A DNA stretch of 64,000 nucleotides from CAYJAZ01 sp964368455. Its GTDB lineage: Bacteria > Desulfobacterota > Desulfovibrionia > Desulfovibrionales > Desulfovibrionaceae. The DNA is taken from NCBI GenBank assembly GCA_964368455.1, contig CAYJAZ010000004.1, positions 62,001 through 126,000 of the forward strand. Reading direction: 5' to 3'. Every line of letters starts with the position of its first letter. Position 1 is the stretch's first letter. This document shows, in pieces, positions 27,236-35,871 of the stretch. The notes below the pieces were generated by a model. That model did no database searches. It was not told the origin of the DNA and was given only the letters and a program-made list of their open reading frames with translations. The position numbers and the translations under genes are program-made.

Positions 27236-27264
27236 AAACAATCCCAGTATTAAAACGTAAATAT

Positions 27265-27391
27265 GACAAAAGGCTTGCTTTGCTTTCGCAAAGAAGTCTT
27301 TTGTCTTTTTGTCGAGAAAATATTAGTCTTCATAGAGACTAATCAAGAATTATGGGCTTTAGCATTTTCTTTCTGGCATAGTTACTATGCT
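27265..27391 (-). other. Structured spacer between rpmH and rnpA
   Basis: Three hairpins read in order on the plus strand: GACAAAAG (27265-27272) with CTTTTGTC (27298-27305), enclosing CTTTGC/GCAAAG; ATTAGTCT (27322-27329) with AGACTAAT (27336-27343); and GCATAGT/ACTATGC near 27376-27391. The first is not followed by a T-run on the minus strand, so it looks more like a processing or attenuation structure than a terminator. Confidence 0.5.
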
Positions 27392-27442
27392 CTTTCATAG
27401 AGTATAATGAAGAATTTTTTGAAAGAAAAGGGCTATGCTCAA

Positions 27443-27577
27443 TTATGCTGATAAGCGCTTACGGCCTTTAGCACGACGACGATTGATAATAGCACGTCCG
27501 TTTGGTGAGCTCATACGTTCACGAAAGCCATGAGTTCTTTTTCTTCTGATTTTGCTTGGTTGGTAGGTACGTTTCAT
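27443..27577 (-). CDS. rpmH: 50S ribosomal protein L34
   Basis: 44 residues, very basic. It starts MKRTYQPSKIRRKRTHGFRE and ends RAKGRKRLSA, the standard L34 sequence. AAGGAGATACATA precedes ATG 27577. First gene of the rpmH-rnpA-yidD-yidC-jag group. dnaA, often next to rpmH, is not in the window. Confidence 0.97.
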   Translation of the reverse strand: MKRTYQPSKIRRKRTHGFRERMSSPNGRAIINRRRAKGRKRLSA

Positions 27578-27674
27578 TATGTATCTCCTTAAATTATTGT
27601 AATAATGTAATAAATCAAGCTGTTTTGTTGATGAAATAAAAAAGCGTGAATCATTTATTTAAAGTAAGACGTTT

Positions 27675-27703
27675 CTTATAACTTGAGTTTTGGCTAAGGT
27701 CAA
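27675..27703 (-). promoter_or_regulatory. Predicted sigma-70 promoter of rpmH
   Basis: Minus strand TTGACC (27703-27698), 17 bp, TATAAG (27680-27675), about 98 nt before the L34 start. Confidence 0.6.
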
Positions 27704-27913
27704 GTTTAAAATAGCCTGTTAAGGATTTTTTTTTATAAAAATTTATTAAAATTTCTAAGCTCTCATTAAAACAAAATTAAATAATTTCTACTATATAATG
27801 TAGTGCTCATTTTTCTCTTTATTTTTTATAATACTTTCTTATCATTTTAATAGTATTTATATTTGCTCTACATTATATATAATTTTTATTTTAACTTCAC
27901 TATGCTAGAGTGA

Positions 27914-27957
27914 GCAGAGCGAACAAAGTCTTTAGCGAACTTTTGTTCACAGTCTGC
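27914..27957. other. Hairpin in the rpmH-sRNA intergenic region
   Basis: GCAGA (27914) pairs with TCTGC (27953-27957) and GAACAAAGT (27921-27929) with ACTTTTGTTC (27939-27948). It lies in the otherwise featureless AT-rich stretch 27704-28110. Parts of it (CTTTGTTCG..TGCTC and TCTTTAGCGAAC) recur near tRNA-His at 48086-48215. Confidence 0.4.
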
Positions 27958-28110
27958 CGAAACAAATTAAAATCACGTAGAGTAAAGTTTTGTAATATAT
28001 AAAAAAATCCTTGCATTTTATTATTATTTAATGTTATTTATGTTAGTAATGAGAGGAATAGTTTTTTTGTATAAAAATTTGAAATTCTTTTTTCTCTCTG
28101 TAAAAAAATA

Positions 28111-28138
28111 TTGACAATTTAAAAAAAATCAGTATGCT
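28111..28138 (+). promoter_or_regulatory. Predicted sigma-70 promoter of a candidate small RNA
   Basis: TTGACA (28111-28116), 16 bp, TATGCT (28133-28138). Confidence 0.6.
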
Positions 28139-28144
28139 ATAGGC

Positions 28145-28238
28145 ATAAACAGGCAAGGCTCTTGCGTAAAACAAGCTTTTATTGCAGGCAACCTACCTGG
28201 TTTATAAATTGTAACACTTCAAAATGATTACAATTTTT
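28145..28238 (+). ncRNA. Candidate stand-alone small RNA, about 94 nt
   Basis: Starts about 7 nt after a strong promoter and ends in a terminator-like hairpin (AAATTGTAA 28206-28214, TTACAATTT 28228-28236, T-run to 28238). The body closes on itself: ATAAAC (28145-28150) pairs with GTTTAT (28200-28205), AGG with CCT (28196-28198), and GCAAG/CTTGC (28153-28165) forms an inner hairpin. No ORF. It matches none of tmRNA, RNase P RNA or SRP RNA by the motifs I know. Confidence 0.5.
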
Positions 28239-28348
28239 CAAAAGAAATAAAATATTCATTTATTTTATTTCACTTTACTTGTCTTTTTTAATCTCTCTTG
28301 TTTGAGAGCATTAGTTTTTGCTAATGAGAAAAGACTGGTGTTTTTTTG

Positions 28349-28461
28349 TTAACAATGGTTTTGCTTTTTGCTAAACTTATTGTTTGTGGGGTTCTAGCTA
28401 TAGTGGGAAAATGTGTTGTGGAAGCTTTGATTTTCCTATTCGTGTAAAACGCAGGCTAGAA
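28349..28461 (+). promoter_or_regulatory. Promoter and structured leader of the VWA-OmpA gene
   Basis: TTAACA (28349-28354), 17 bp, TAAACT (28372-28377). The transcript would then carry a long stem: TTCTAGC (28392-28398) with GCTAGAA (28455-28461), and inside it GGGAAAAT (28405-28412) with ATTTTCC (28430-28436). The gene begins at 28519 after AAGGAG. Confidence 0.42.
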
Positions 28462-28518
28462 AGTATTTATTACGTTAAAGCTTAGGTAAAAAAACTTTTA
28501 TTTAAAAAGGAGTTTAGA

Positions 28519-29529
28519 GTGAGACATTTAAAAGTTCTTCTAATCTTGGCAGCGGTTGTAATGTCAGCTGGTGCAGCTCAAGCAAAAATGGTTGCAGCTT
28601 CACTTGAAAGAACTGTAGACAGCTACATGTATCTTATTGACAATTCAGGTTCTATGATGATGAACAGTAAAATTACTGGCATCAAAAAAATGGAAATGGC
28701 TAAAATGGCAGCAGTTAAAGTAGAGTCAAACGTACCTTACTTAGGCTACCAAAATGCTGTAAACCTTTTCTCACCAAATGCTATCGTAGCACCAGCAGCT
28801 GATAGAGATATCGTAGCTGTTTCAAATGCTATCAATGCAATTGAAAACGACGCTAAAGTATACCGTCGTTTTACAGAAATGGGTGATTCTTTAGCTCAAA
28901 CAGCTCAAGTTGTTTCAGCTATGAAAGGTCCTAAAGCTGTATTCTTTATCTCTGATGGTAAAGAAACAGACGGCAGCATGACTCCAGCTCAAGCAGCTCA
29001 AGCATTATACAATGCTAACCCAGACATGGTTATGCACGTTATCTCAGTTGCTGATACAGCTGAAGGCGTAGAAAACTTAAATGCAGTTGCTGCATTAAAC
29101 CCAAATTCACAATTAATCGACGCTACAGTATTGTTAGGTTCTGATGAATTAGCATACCAATTCACAAAATCAGCAGTATTCAACTACAACTACGCAATGA
29201 AAACAGTATTCTTTGCTGTAGGTAGCTACAGAATTACTCCTGCATATGCAGCTAAATTAGACAAATTAATTTGCTGTGTTGGTATCCACCCAGGTGCAGT
29301 TCTTTACATCCAAGCTTCTGCTGATCCAACAGGTAGCACAGAGTCTAACCAAATCTTATCAGACAACCGTGCAAACGCTGTTAAAAACTACCTCGTAAAA
29401 GGTGGCTTAAACCCAGAACAAATCTCTGCAGTAGGTATCGGTGAAACTGATATGTTCCCTACATACCCAGAAGATCGTCGTGCTGACATCCACATCCGTT
29501 TACGCGCAAAAGGTAATGCACACGAATAA
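28519..29529 (+). CDS. Secreted VWA-domain protein with C-terminal OmpA domain
   Basis: 336 residues. GTG start after AAGGAG. A signal peptide ends in AQA (residue 22). A von Willebrand A domain follows with the MIDAS motif DNSGS (41-45) and FFISDGKETDG. The C-terminal about 110 residues resemble the OmpA peptidoglycan-binding domain (YIQASADPTGSTESNQILSDNRANAVKNYL, then GIGETDMF). There is no beta-barrel, so it is periplasmic or attached to peptidoglycan. Codon choice is more uniform than in its neighbours (GCT, GTA and AAC rich), suggesting high expression. Similar proteins are known from Desulfovibrio-type genomes; the function is unknown. Confidence 0.85.
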   Translation: MRHLKVLLILAAVVMSAGAAQAKMVAASLERTVDSYMYLIDNSGSMMMNSKITGIKKMEMAKMAAVKVESNVPYLGYQNAVNLFSPNAIVAPAADRDIVAVSNAINAIENDAKVYRRFTEMGDSLAQTAQVVSAMKGPKAVFFISDGKETDGSMTPAQAAQALYNANPDMVMHVISVADTAEGVENLNAVAALNPNSQLIDATVLLGSDELAYQFTKSAVFNYNYAMKTVFFAVGSYRITPAYAAKLDKLICCVGIHPGAVLYIQASADPTGSTESNQILSDNRANAVKNYLVKGGLNPEQISAVGIGETDMFPTYPEDRRADIHIRLRAKGNAHE

Positions 29530-29575
29530 GCCATTCTAGTCGAAAGACTATGAGGATTATTTAGTATAATCTTTA

Positions 29576-29605
29576 GGGCATGCCAAAAGGCATGCCCTTT
29601 TTTTT
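29576..29605 (+). terminator. Strong Rho-independent terminator after the VWA-OmpA gene
   Basis: GGGCATGCC (29576-29584), loop AAAA, GGCATGCCC (29589-29597), then eight T. Confidence 0.93.
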
Positions 29606-29642
29606 GTTTATTGAAATTTATTTTATGATGCTTATAAAGACA

Positions 29643-30064
29643 TTGATTGCCACGTCGCTATACTCCTCGCAATGACGAGTCAAGAGAAGTTCTTTTAGGG
29701 CTTATGAGAAAAGTTGAAAAGAGTTGAAATATTTATCCCATTAAAAGAGTATCACTCACTCGTCATTTCCTCATGGCGAGGAACGAACAAAGTGAGTGAC
29801 GTGGCAATCCATGTTTTTAAAAATGAAAAAAACACTCTATTCACATTTGGAACGCAGTGACAAATTCCAAACAAGTCTCAATTAGAATTTATTTTCTCAC
29901 TATTTTAAAGCGAAACAGTATTTAAGGTTTTGGTGCAAAGCACCAAGGCCTTAAAACTTTTTCGCAAATAAAAAAATAAATAAACTTCTTCAGCCAAATC
30001 CCTACGCATTACCTTGCCTTATTCGGGTTTCCAAAGGGGCATTGCTCCTTTGGCCGTCGGAGAC
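29643..30064. repeat. Dispersed repeat element B
   Basis: Occupies most of the gene-free region 29530-30108. The right half matches element A closely: a Tyr-rich-free, non-coding stretch with the conserved hairpin (29910-29965), CCCTACGCATTACCTTGCC, then CCAAAGGGGCATTGCTCCTTTGG and the end CCGTCGGAGAC at 30064. The left inverted end is missing; instead there are two GCAATGACGAG/CGTCATT segments in opposite orientation near 29660 and 29770. Beyond the end, degenerate copies of the GTC-AC motif (ACGTCATAGAC, ACGTCACAGAC) continue. Confidence 0.75.
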
Positions 30065-30108
30065 AGAAAAAAACGTCATAGACAAAAAACGTCACAGACA
30101 AACACGTC

Positions 30109-32565
30109 CTACAACATATTGATTGGATCGATGTCTAAGATAAATTTAACTTCGTTTAATTCCTTGATTTGTGAATTTTTCTCAATTTTCATTCTTTGAA
30201 GTTCGCTGTACACGTGGCGTATAGCTTGCCAATCTTGTGACTTGAGTAGACATTGATACCTTTTCATATTCTGTATTATGGCTAATGGCGAAGCTATTGG
30301 CCCGAGTAATCTCACAGCATGCTTTTGCGTGGATGCTTTTAATTGATTTTTTATAAGATCTAAAATTTGGTTTGTGCCTTGTAGTTCCCTTGGGAAATGA
30401 ATTCTTATGAGAGCGAGCTTGATAAAGGGCGGATACTGCCTTTTTTCTCGGAGGGCGAGTTCATGCGCGTAGAAATTCTCGTAATCGTGTTTTTTGATGA
30501 ATTCCCAACAATAATGCTGCGTATCACGTGTTTGTATGAGAACTTTTCCATGGTTTAATTCTCGCCCTGCTCTTCCGGCAGATTGTACGAGTAGTTGAAA
30601 AGTTCTTTCAGCGGCTTTATAGTCTGGAAAATTGAGTGTGAGATCGGCATCTGCGACAATGGCTAAAGTCACATGTGCGAAATGATGGCCTTTTGAGAGC
30701 ATTTGCGTGCCTACAAGTATGGAAGCTTCTTTTTTTGAAAAGCGTGCTAATATTTCTTCCATACTGCCATGCCTGCGAGTGGAATCTCTGTCTAAACGTA
30801 AGATTTTTTTTGAAAATCCTTCTTTGAGCATGAAATTCTCTAATTGCTCTTCGAGTTTTTCAGTTCCATCACCTAATGGCAGAAAATGCATAGACTTACA
30901 CTTGATGCACGGAGATGGAAATGACTTTGTATAATTGCAATAATGACATGTTAGACTTTCTCTTTTCTTATGGTAGGTGAGAGAAATGGAACAATGCGGA
31001 CATTTTTGAACTTCTTTACAGTCAAGACAATAGAGTATTGGTGCATATCCTCTTCTATTGAGGAGGATTACAGCTTGCTCATCTCTTTGCATGCATTCTT
31101 TGAGAGCTTCAAGTGCTTGATTTGTGAGAAGTTCGTCTGTTTTGTCTGACATTTGAACTAATTCAATTTGCGGAAGCAGAGTGCCTTTTGCTCGAGTGCG
31201 TAGTGAATTATACTTTATTTGCCCTTGATTTGCGGCATAAAATGTTTTTATGTCTGGTGTTGCTGAGGCTATGAGCATAAGTGCATTATGCTTTTGGGCT
31301 CTAAAAAGTGCAATCTCTTTTGCGTGGTAGAAAAATTTCTCGTCTTGCTTGTAAGAAGCGTCGTGTTCTTCGTCTAGAACAATAAGGCCTATTCTTTGTT
31401 GCTCGTTGAGAGAGTGAAAAAGGGCTGAACGTGTTCCAATGATTAAACAAGGCTGATCTTCCTTGACTAAATCTTTAAAGATTTTTGCTCTTTTCATTGG
31501 ACTTTGATAACCGTGTGAAAAATGAATTTTCATATGTGGTAAATAGGCTTCAACATCTTTTTTTAATTTTAATGCAAGAGAAAGTTCTGGTGCGAGTAAG
31601 AATACTGATTTTTTGAGCAATAAAGACTGCTTGGCTAATTCAAGATAGACAGCAGTCTTACCTGATCCTGTAACGCCATACAATAGACTTAGTTCGGCTT
31701 TATTTTGTATTATTGCTTGTTTTCCAGCTTGTATAGCTTGTTCTTGCTCTGCGGAAAAAGTGAAATCACTGTGTGATTCTAAGAGGGTGGACTCTAATAA
31801 AGAAAGTAATTTTTTATTCTCTTCTTCTATTTCGTCTTCAACTTCATAGGCTTGAATTGCAACAAGGCCGAGCTTTACTAAAGCTGTGAGTGTGGTGTGC
31901 ACAGTATTGTTAAGTGCATTTTTTAATTGCTTGACAGAAGTATTGCCATTATTGTGTAAATATTCTAATAATTCTCTTTGTTTTTGGGCATTTGGACGTA
32001 TATTCCAAGGCGGATCTTTGAGTAAGAGACAGAGTTCTGAAGCTGATTTTTCGTGTGCTAATTCAATGAGATCGACTTGATTATAATTTGAACTTTCAGA
32101 ATTTGTTGAAGCATAATACTGCTGAAAAAGCCTTGCACATTCTTCTTTAGAAGATTGTTGTAAAGTTTTGAAAGTGTAGATTTTTGGCTTTGTCCCGACT
32201 TTATACTCTTTTAATCTTAATCTTTGCGTAGTTCTTAGAGCTTGAGGTAAGATATTGGCATAGATTTGTGCAATGCTTTGCATCTGCCTTGTTGCGAGAT
32301 TTTCTGCAAGTGCGACTAATTCTGCACTTAAAAGTGCTTCCTGCGGTTTTTTATCTAAGAGCCATACAATTTCTCGTATAGTGATTTTTTCGTCAAGATT
32401 GTGCTTGTCGAAAATATCTGTCACTACGCCAACACGCAATGATCCATTGCCAAGTGGAATTGCAACTCTTGCACCCTTGAAAATGCATTGCTTTGGTAGG
32501 TAGTTAGGCAAGGCATAGGTGTAGATAGCGTAGGGAGCTGACAAGACGGCAACATTGCAAAACAT
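30109..32565 (-). CDS. priA: Primosomal protein N' (replication restart helicase PriA)
   Basis: 3'-5' helicase that restarts stalled replication forks. 818 residues. The N-terminal DNA-binding region is followed by Walker A GVTGSGKTAVYLE (about 295) and DEEH (about 398). Eight zinc cysteines run from CLDCKEVQKCPHC through LTCHYC to PCIKC (about 510-560). The helicase C-terminal motif LVQSAGRAGRE is present. ATG 32565 comes 1 nt after the proB stop, so the two are translationally linked. Confidence 0.95.
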   Translation of the reverse strand: MFCNVAVLSAPYAIYTYALPNYLPKQCIFKGARVAIPLGNGSLRVGVVTDIFDKHNLDEKITIREIVWLLDKKPQEALLSAELVALAENLATRQMQSIAQIYANILPQALRTTQRLRLKEYKVGTKPKIYTFKTLQQSSKEECARLFQQYYASTNSESSNYNQVDLIELAHEKSASELCLLLKDPPWNIRPNAQKQRELLEYLHNNGNTSVKQLKNALNNTVHTTLTALVKLGLVAIQAYEVEDEIEEENKKLLSLLESTLLESHSDFTFSAEQEQAIQAGKQAIIQNKAELSLLYGVTGSGKTAVYLELAKQSLLLKKSVFLLAPELSLALKLKKDVEAYLPHMKIHFSHGYQSPMKRAKIFKDLVKEDQPCLIIGTRSALFHSLNEQQRIGLIVLDEEHDASYKQDEKFFYHAKEIALFRAQKHNALMLIASATPDIKTFYAANQGQIKYNSLRTRAKGTLLPQIELVQMSDKTDELLTNQALEALKECMQRDEQAVILLNRRGYAPILYCLDCKEVQKCPHCSISLTYHKKRESLTCHYCNYTKSFPSPCIKCKSMHFLPLGDGTEKLEEQLENFMLKEGFSKKILRLDRDSTRRHGSMEEILARFSKKEASILVGTQMLSKGHHFAHVTLAIVADADLTLNFPDYKAAERTFQLLVQSAGRAGRELNHGKVLIQTRDTQHYCWEFIKKHDYENFYAHELALREKRQYPPFIKLALIRIHFPRELQGTNQILDLIKNQLKASTQKHAVRLLGPIASPLAIIQNMKRYQCLLKSQDWQAIRHVYSELQRMKIEKNSQIKELNEVKFILDIDPINML

Positions 32566-32566
32566 A

Positions 32567-33736
32567 TTATACAGCTGCGTTTAGAAGCATATTGTCTCTA
32601 TGTATGACTTCTGGATAATGTGCATTTCCTAATAAAACAGCAACTTCCAATCTTTTCTTGCCTGCAATTCTTTGCATATCTTCACTAGAATAATTGATAA
32701 GTCCAACTGCAAAAGCTTTAGAATCGTGGACAATGCGAACAATATCGCCTTCTTTGAAATCGCCTTCTACAGAAATTATGCCGGCTGGCAACAAGGATTT
32801 TCCTTGTTCAAGTAAGGCTTTAGCAGCACCTTGATCTACATGTAAAGTTCCATGCGGTTCTGATTTATAAGCAAGCCAATACTTCTTTCTTGAAATATGA
32901 TTTTGTGATGGTATTACCCATGTTCCAAGTGGATTATCTGGATTTTCTTTTAAAGCATCAAGTATGATATTTTCTTTTTTTCCTGCAAGGATATAGGTTG
33001 GCACGTTTAGCTGTGCCGCTCTTCTTGCTGAAAGTAATTTTGAATACATTCCACCTGTGCCTACTGCTGATTTTCCACCACAAAGAAGATCGAGATCAAG
33101 AGTGTCGATATCGTTTATGCAAGGTATAAGTGGGATTCTTTCGTTTTTCGCTGCTTTGAGCGGATTTTTTGACAAAACACCGCCAGTAGAAGTGAGATTT
33201 ATAATCAAATCCCCCTCAACTGCATTAAGTATGTAGGAAGCAAGAGCGTCATTGTCGCCAAACTTTAATTCGTTCACAGAAACAGTATCATTTTCATTGA
33301 TGATGGGAATGACTTGCATATCCAATAATTTCATCAAAGTATTTCTTGCATTTAGAAAACGTTCACGATTTTTGAAATCAAGCCTTGTGAGAAGTATTTG
33401 TGCTGATAGGAGCGAATGTTTAGCAAAAGCTTCGTCATAAAGATGCACAAGCCTGCCCTGCCCTATAGCGGCGGCAGCTTGCTTGCCTGAAAGCCCCTCT
33501 AAAAAAGATTCGTCAGTATTGTTCGTTCTTAAAGCAGCTCTACCAGCGGCAACTGCACCTGAAGAAACAAGAACAACTCTCTTTTTTTCTTTCACTAAAG
33601 TAGAAAGCTGTGAAACTATATTTTCTAAAACTTGCCTATCTATGCCTTGTTCGTTTGTGAGAACAGCCGATCCCACCTTAACTACTATAGTACGCATATT
33701 TTGTATATGCTTTTGCTTGAGTTCTTGCCAATTCAT
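32567..33736 (-). CDS. proB: Glutamate 5-kinase
   Basis: First step of proline synthesis: phosphorylates glutamate. 389 residues: an amino-acid kinase domain (VVKVGSAVLTNEQGID, VSSGAVAAGRAAL, INENDTVS, FGDNDALAS, GTGGMYSKLLSARRA) and a C-terminal PUA domain (about 290-375). A PUA domain is usual for the long form. It is directly upstream of priA with one base between them. proA is not in the window. Confidence 0.95.
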   Translation of the reverse strand: MNWQELKQKHIQNMRTIVVKVGSAVLTNEQGIDRQVLENIVSQLSTLVKEKKRVVLVSSGAVAAGRAALRTNNTDESFLEGLSGKQAAAAIGQGRLVHLYDEAFAKHSLLSAQILLTRLDFKNRERFLNARNTLMKLLDMQVIPIINENDTVSVNELKFGDNDALASYILNAVEGDLIINLTSTGGVLSKNPLKAAKNERIPLIPCINDIDTLDLDLLCGGKSAVGTGGMYSKLLSARRAAQLNVPTYILAGKKENIILDALKENPDNPLGTWVIPSQNHISRKKYWLAYKSEPHGTLHVDQGAAKALLEQGKSLLPAGIISVEGDFKEGDIVRIVHDSKAFAVGLINYSSEDMQRIAGKKRLEVAVLLGNAHYPEVIHRDNMLLNAAV

Positions 33737-33742
33737 TTTTTC

Positions 33743-34150
33743 TTACTTCTTTTCTTCTATGGTATAGTCGTTAGGTGAAATATCATAAACAACGGAATCA
33801 TCTTGCTTTTTTTGCTGTGGATTAATATATTTTAACCTTGTAGCTTCAAAATTTTCTCCGCTTTGTGTTTCTTGTTCTGTGTATTGATATTCTTGTCCGT
33901 ACAAAGATTCTCTTTGATTTGATTGATAATAAGCATCTTCTTGTGCTTGTCTTTCTTGCTGCATTTGTTCAAATCTTTGCTGAAAGTTTTTCTTCGCCTT
34001 TCTTATTTTGAACCAAAAATAGACTATTAATACAAGTATGAGTGGTAATAAAGCCATTGTAAGAAAAAATCCAGCAACAAGTAAAGCTCCTAAAACAAGA
34101 AAGAAAATTACAAGTTGTAAGGGTGTCATTGTATTTTTTTGTATGTACAT
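33743..34150 (-). CDS. Small membrane protein of unknown function
   Basis: 135 residues from ATG 34150 (AGG 8 nt upstream); ATG 34129 is also possible. A frame reaching back to 34222 starts with TTG inside thiE and is unlikely. One long hydrophobic stretch (about residues 12-50, probably two helices) is followed by a Gln/Glu/Tyr-rich, probably disordered, cytosolic tail that includes a KNFQQRFEQMQQERQAQED coiled-coil-like segment. No family recognised. It lies between thiE and proB. Confidence 0.68.
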   Translation of the reverse strand: MYIQKNTMTPLQLVIFFLVLGALLVAGFFLTMALLPLILVLIVYFWFKIRKAKKNFQQRFEQMQQERQAQEDAYYQSNQRESLYGQEYQYTEQETQSGENFEATRLKYINPQQKKQDDSVVYDISPNDYTIEEKK

Positions 34151-34172
34151 TTTTTTACCTAAGTATTGATTT

Positions 34173-34913
34173 TTATTGCATTGTATTGTTTTCAGCGGAA
34201 AAATTTTCAAATATCTTATCAAGATTTATTTCTTGCATTCTTGATTTTTGAGAAATATTTTCAAACTTATTCATTAAATTTATTGGTTGCAATCTACGCA
34301 TTTCTCTTGCAGCAAGCATTGGATCTTGTGCTGAACAAATAGCCGAGATCACAGCAATTCCCTCTATTCCAGCTTCATAAATTGCAGACACATGTTCTTG
34401 TTGTATGCCACCACAAGCTATAAGCGGTTTTGAAGTTTCAAAACGGGCTCTCACTAATTGCTCCATACCAAATTTTTCATGTTTTTCTTCTTTGATTTCT
34501 TCTTCAAATATTGGATTTATAAGTAGATAATCAAGATCTTGTTTAGAAGCTTCTTTGAGTTGTTCCATATTTTGAACAGTTTTACCCACAATGCAAGCAT
34601 CGCCAAGTAATTGCCTAATATCTGAAACATCTATATCTTTTTGCCCAACATGCACACCACTTGACTGAGAGGCAAGCATAACGTCAAGTCTATCATTGAT
34701 AATGAGAGGCACTTCAAACATGAGTAAGTTTTTCTTCACTTCTCTTGCAAGTTCAATGAAATCACGTGTTTCCATATTTTTTTCTCGAAGATGCACAAGA
34801 CTTACCCCACCAGCAACGCCAGCCATGATAATGTCAATTAAATCTTTACCTTTGCAAAGAGCTGTGTCGGTGATAAGACAAAGTGAATAGTCAACTTCAA
34901 AACGAGAGAACAT
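34173..34913 (-). CDS. thiE: Thiamine-phosphate synthase
   Basis: Couples the thiazole and pyrimidine moieties to thiamine phosphate. 246 residues from ATG 34913 (AGGAAA upstream). The TIM-barrel landmarks are SLCLITDTALCKGKDL, SLVHLREKNMETRDF, VPLIINDRLDVML, GVHVGQKDIDV, DYLLINPIFEEE and ACGGIQQEHVSAIYEAG, then GIAVISAI. The extra about 30-residue C-terminal tail is polar and not typical. Its own promoter lies at 34943-34971. Confidence 0.9.
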   Translation of the reverse strand: MFSRFEVDYSLCLITDTALCKGKDLIDIIMAGVAGGVSLVHLREKNMETRDFIELAREVKKNLLMFEVPLIINDRLDVMLASQSSGVHVGQKDIDVSDIRQLLGDACIVGKTVQNMEQLKEASKQDLDYLLINPIFEEEIKEEKHEKFGMEQLVRARFETSKPLIACGGIQQEHVSAIYEAGIEGIAVISAICSAQDPMLAAREMRRLQPINLMNKFENISQKSRMQEINLDKIFENFSAENNTMQ

Positions 34914-34942
34914 CTTTTGTTTCCTTTGTTTAATGTAAAACA

Positions 34943-34971
34943 AGTATAAACATTCTTTTCTTTATTGTCAA
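34943..34971 (-). promoter_or_regulatory. Predicted sigma-70 promoter of thiE
   Basis: Minus strand TTGACA (34971-34966), 17 bp, TATACT (34948-34943). A near-consensus match. No TPP riboswitch fits in the short leader. Confidence 0.7.
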
Positions 34972-35100
34972 AACATCGTACTACTCTCATTTATTTTTTA
35001 TAATGCTTATTTTTTCTACTTGTGAAAAGCTGCATTTAATAATACTTGCTATTTAAGCCTACTTTTCTTATTATTAAAAAAATTTTTTGAGGTTTTGCCA

Positions 35101-35853
35101 TTGTTTCTTATTGAAAAATTTGGTGTATGGGCTCTTTTTTGCCTAGAAACACTGTACGTTATTCCTAAAATTAGCAGAATTTTTTCAAAAACTCTCACAC
35201 AAGTTTACACAATTGGAGCACAATCGCTTTTTCTTATCTTGCTCATTAGCCTGTTCACAGGCCTTGTGCTTGGTTTGCAATCTTATTATGCTATGAGTGT
35301 TTTTGGCGCACAGGCTATGCTTGGCTCTCTGCTTTCACTTTCACTTATTCGCGAATTAGCTCCAACCCTCACGGCTATCATGCTTGCTGGCAGAGCTGGT
35401 TCTTCTATGACTGCTGAAATTGGAATAATGCGTATATACGATCAAATAGATGCCCTTGAAGTTATGGATATCAACCCGCTTGGTTATTTAGTGACTCCTC
35501 GCATTTTAGCTTCTGCGATAGTTTTCCCCATGCTTACTGCGATTTTTAACTGTATTGGTATTTTTGGCGGTTATCTTTCTGCTTGTGTACTGCTTTCTTT
35601 AAATGAAGGTACTTATTTTTCAGGAATTGAATCTGCTGTCACAATGAATGACATACAGGCTACTTTATTGAAATCCTTTGTATTTGGCCTTATTGTGAGT
35701 CTTGTTTCTTGCTATCAAGGCTATACTGTGCATGAAAGAAAAGACAGTAAAGGCCCTGAAGCCGTCGGTAATGCAACAACTTCAGCCGTTGTGTCTTCTT
35801 CAATATTAGTGCTTATTGCCGATTACATGCTCACAACTTTTCTTCTTATATAA
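35101..35853 (+). CDS. mlaE: MlaE-type permease
   Basis: Inner-membrane permease of the Mla phospholipid transporter. About 250 residues, five or six helices. Typical segments: SLFTGLVLGLQSYYAM, LSLIRELAPTLTAIMLAGRAGSSMTAEIG, and the C-terminal VGNATTSAVVSSSILVLIADYMLT. The start is TTG 35101, placed 8 nt after GAGG; another TTG six nt earlier is too close. It is followed by the ATPase and MCE genes in close order. Confidence 0.93.
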   Translation: MFLIEKFGVWALFCLETLYVIPKISRIFSKTLTQVYTIGAQSLFLILLISLFTGLVLGLQSYYAMSVFGAQAMLGSLLSLSLIRELAPTLTAIMLAGRAGSSMTAEIGIMRIYDQIDALEVMDINPLGYLVTPRILASAIVFPMLTAIFNCIGIFGGYLSACVLLSLNEGTYFSGIESAVTMNDIQATLLKSFVFGLIVSLVSCYQGYTVHERKDSKGPEAVGNATTSAVVSSSILVLIADYMLTTFLLI

Positions 35854-35871
35854 AGGACAAAGAGTTTTTCT

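Noticed and set aside
27578..28110. Possible replication origin near rpmH
   Set aside because: AT-rich and next to rpmH, but there is no dnaA gene and I found no cluster of DnaA boxes (TTATCCACA-like).
28145..28238. Identity as 6S, tmRNA or SRP RNA
   Set aside because: Too short for 6S and tmRNA, and no SRP loop (GGAAGCA-type) or tmRNA ends; kept as an unassigned candidate.
34914..34942. TPP riboswitch before thiE
   Set aside because: The leader after the predicted promoter is far too short and lacks the CTGAGA core.
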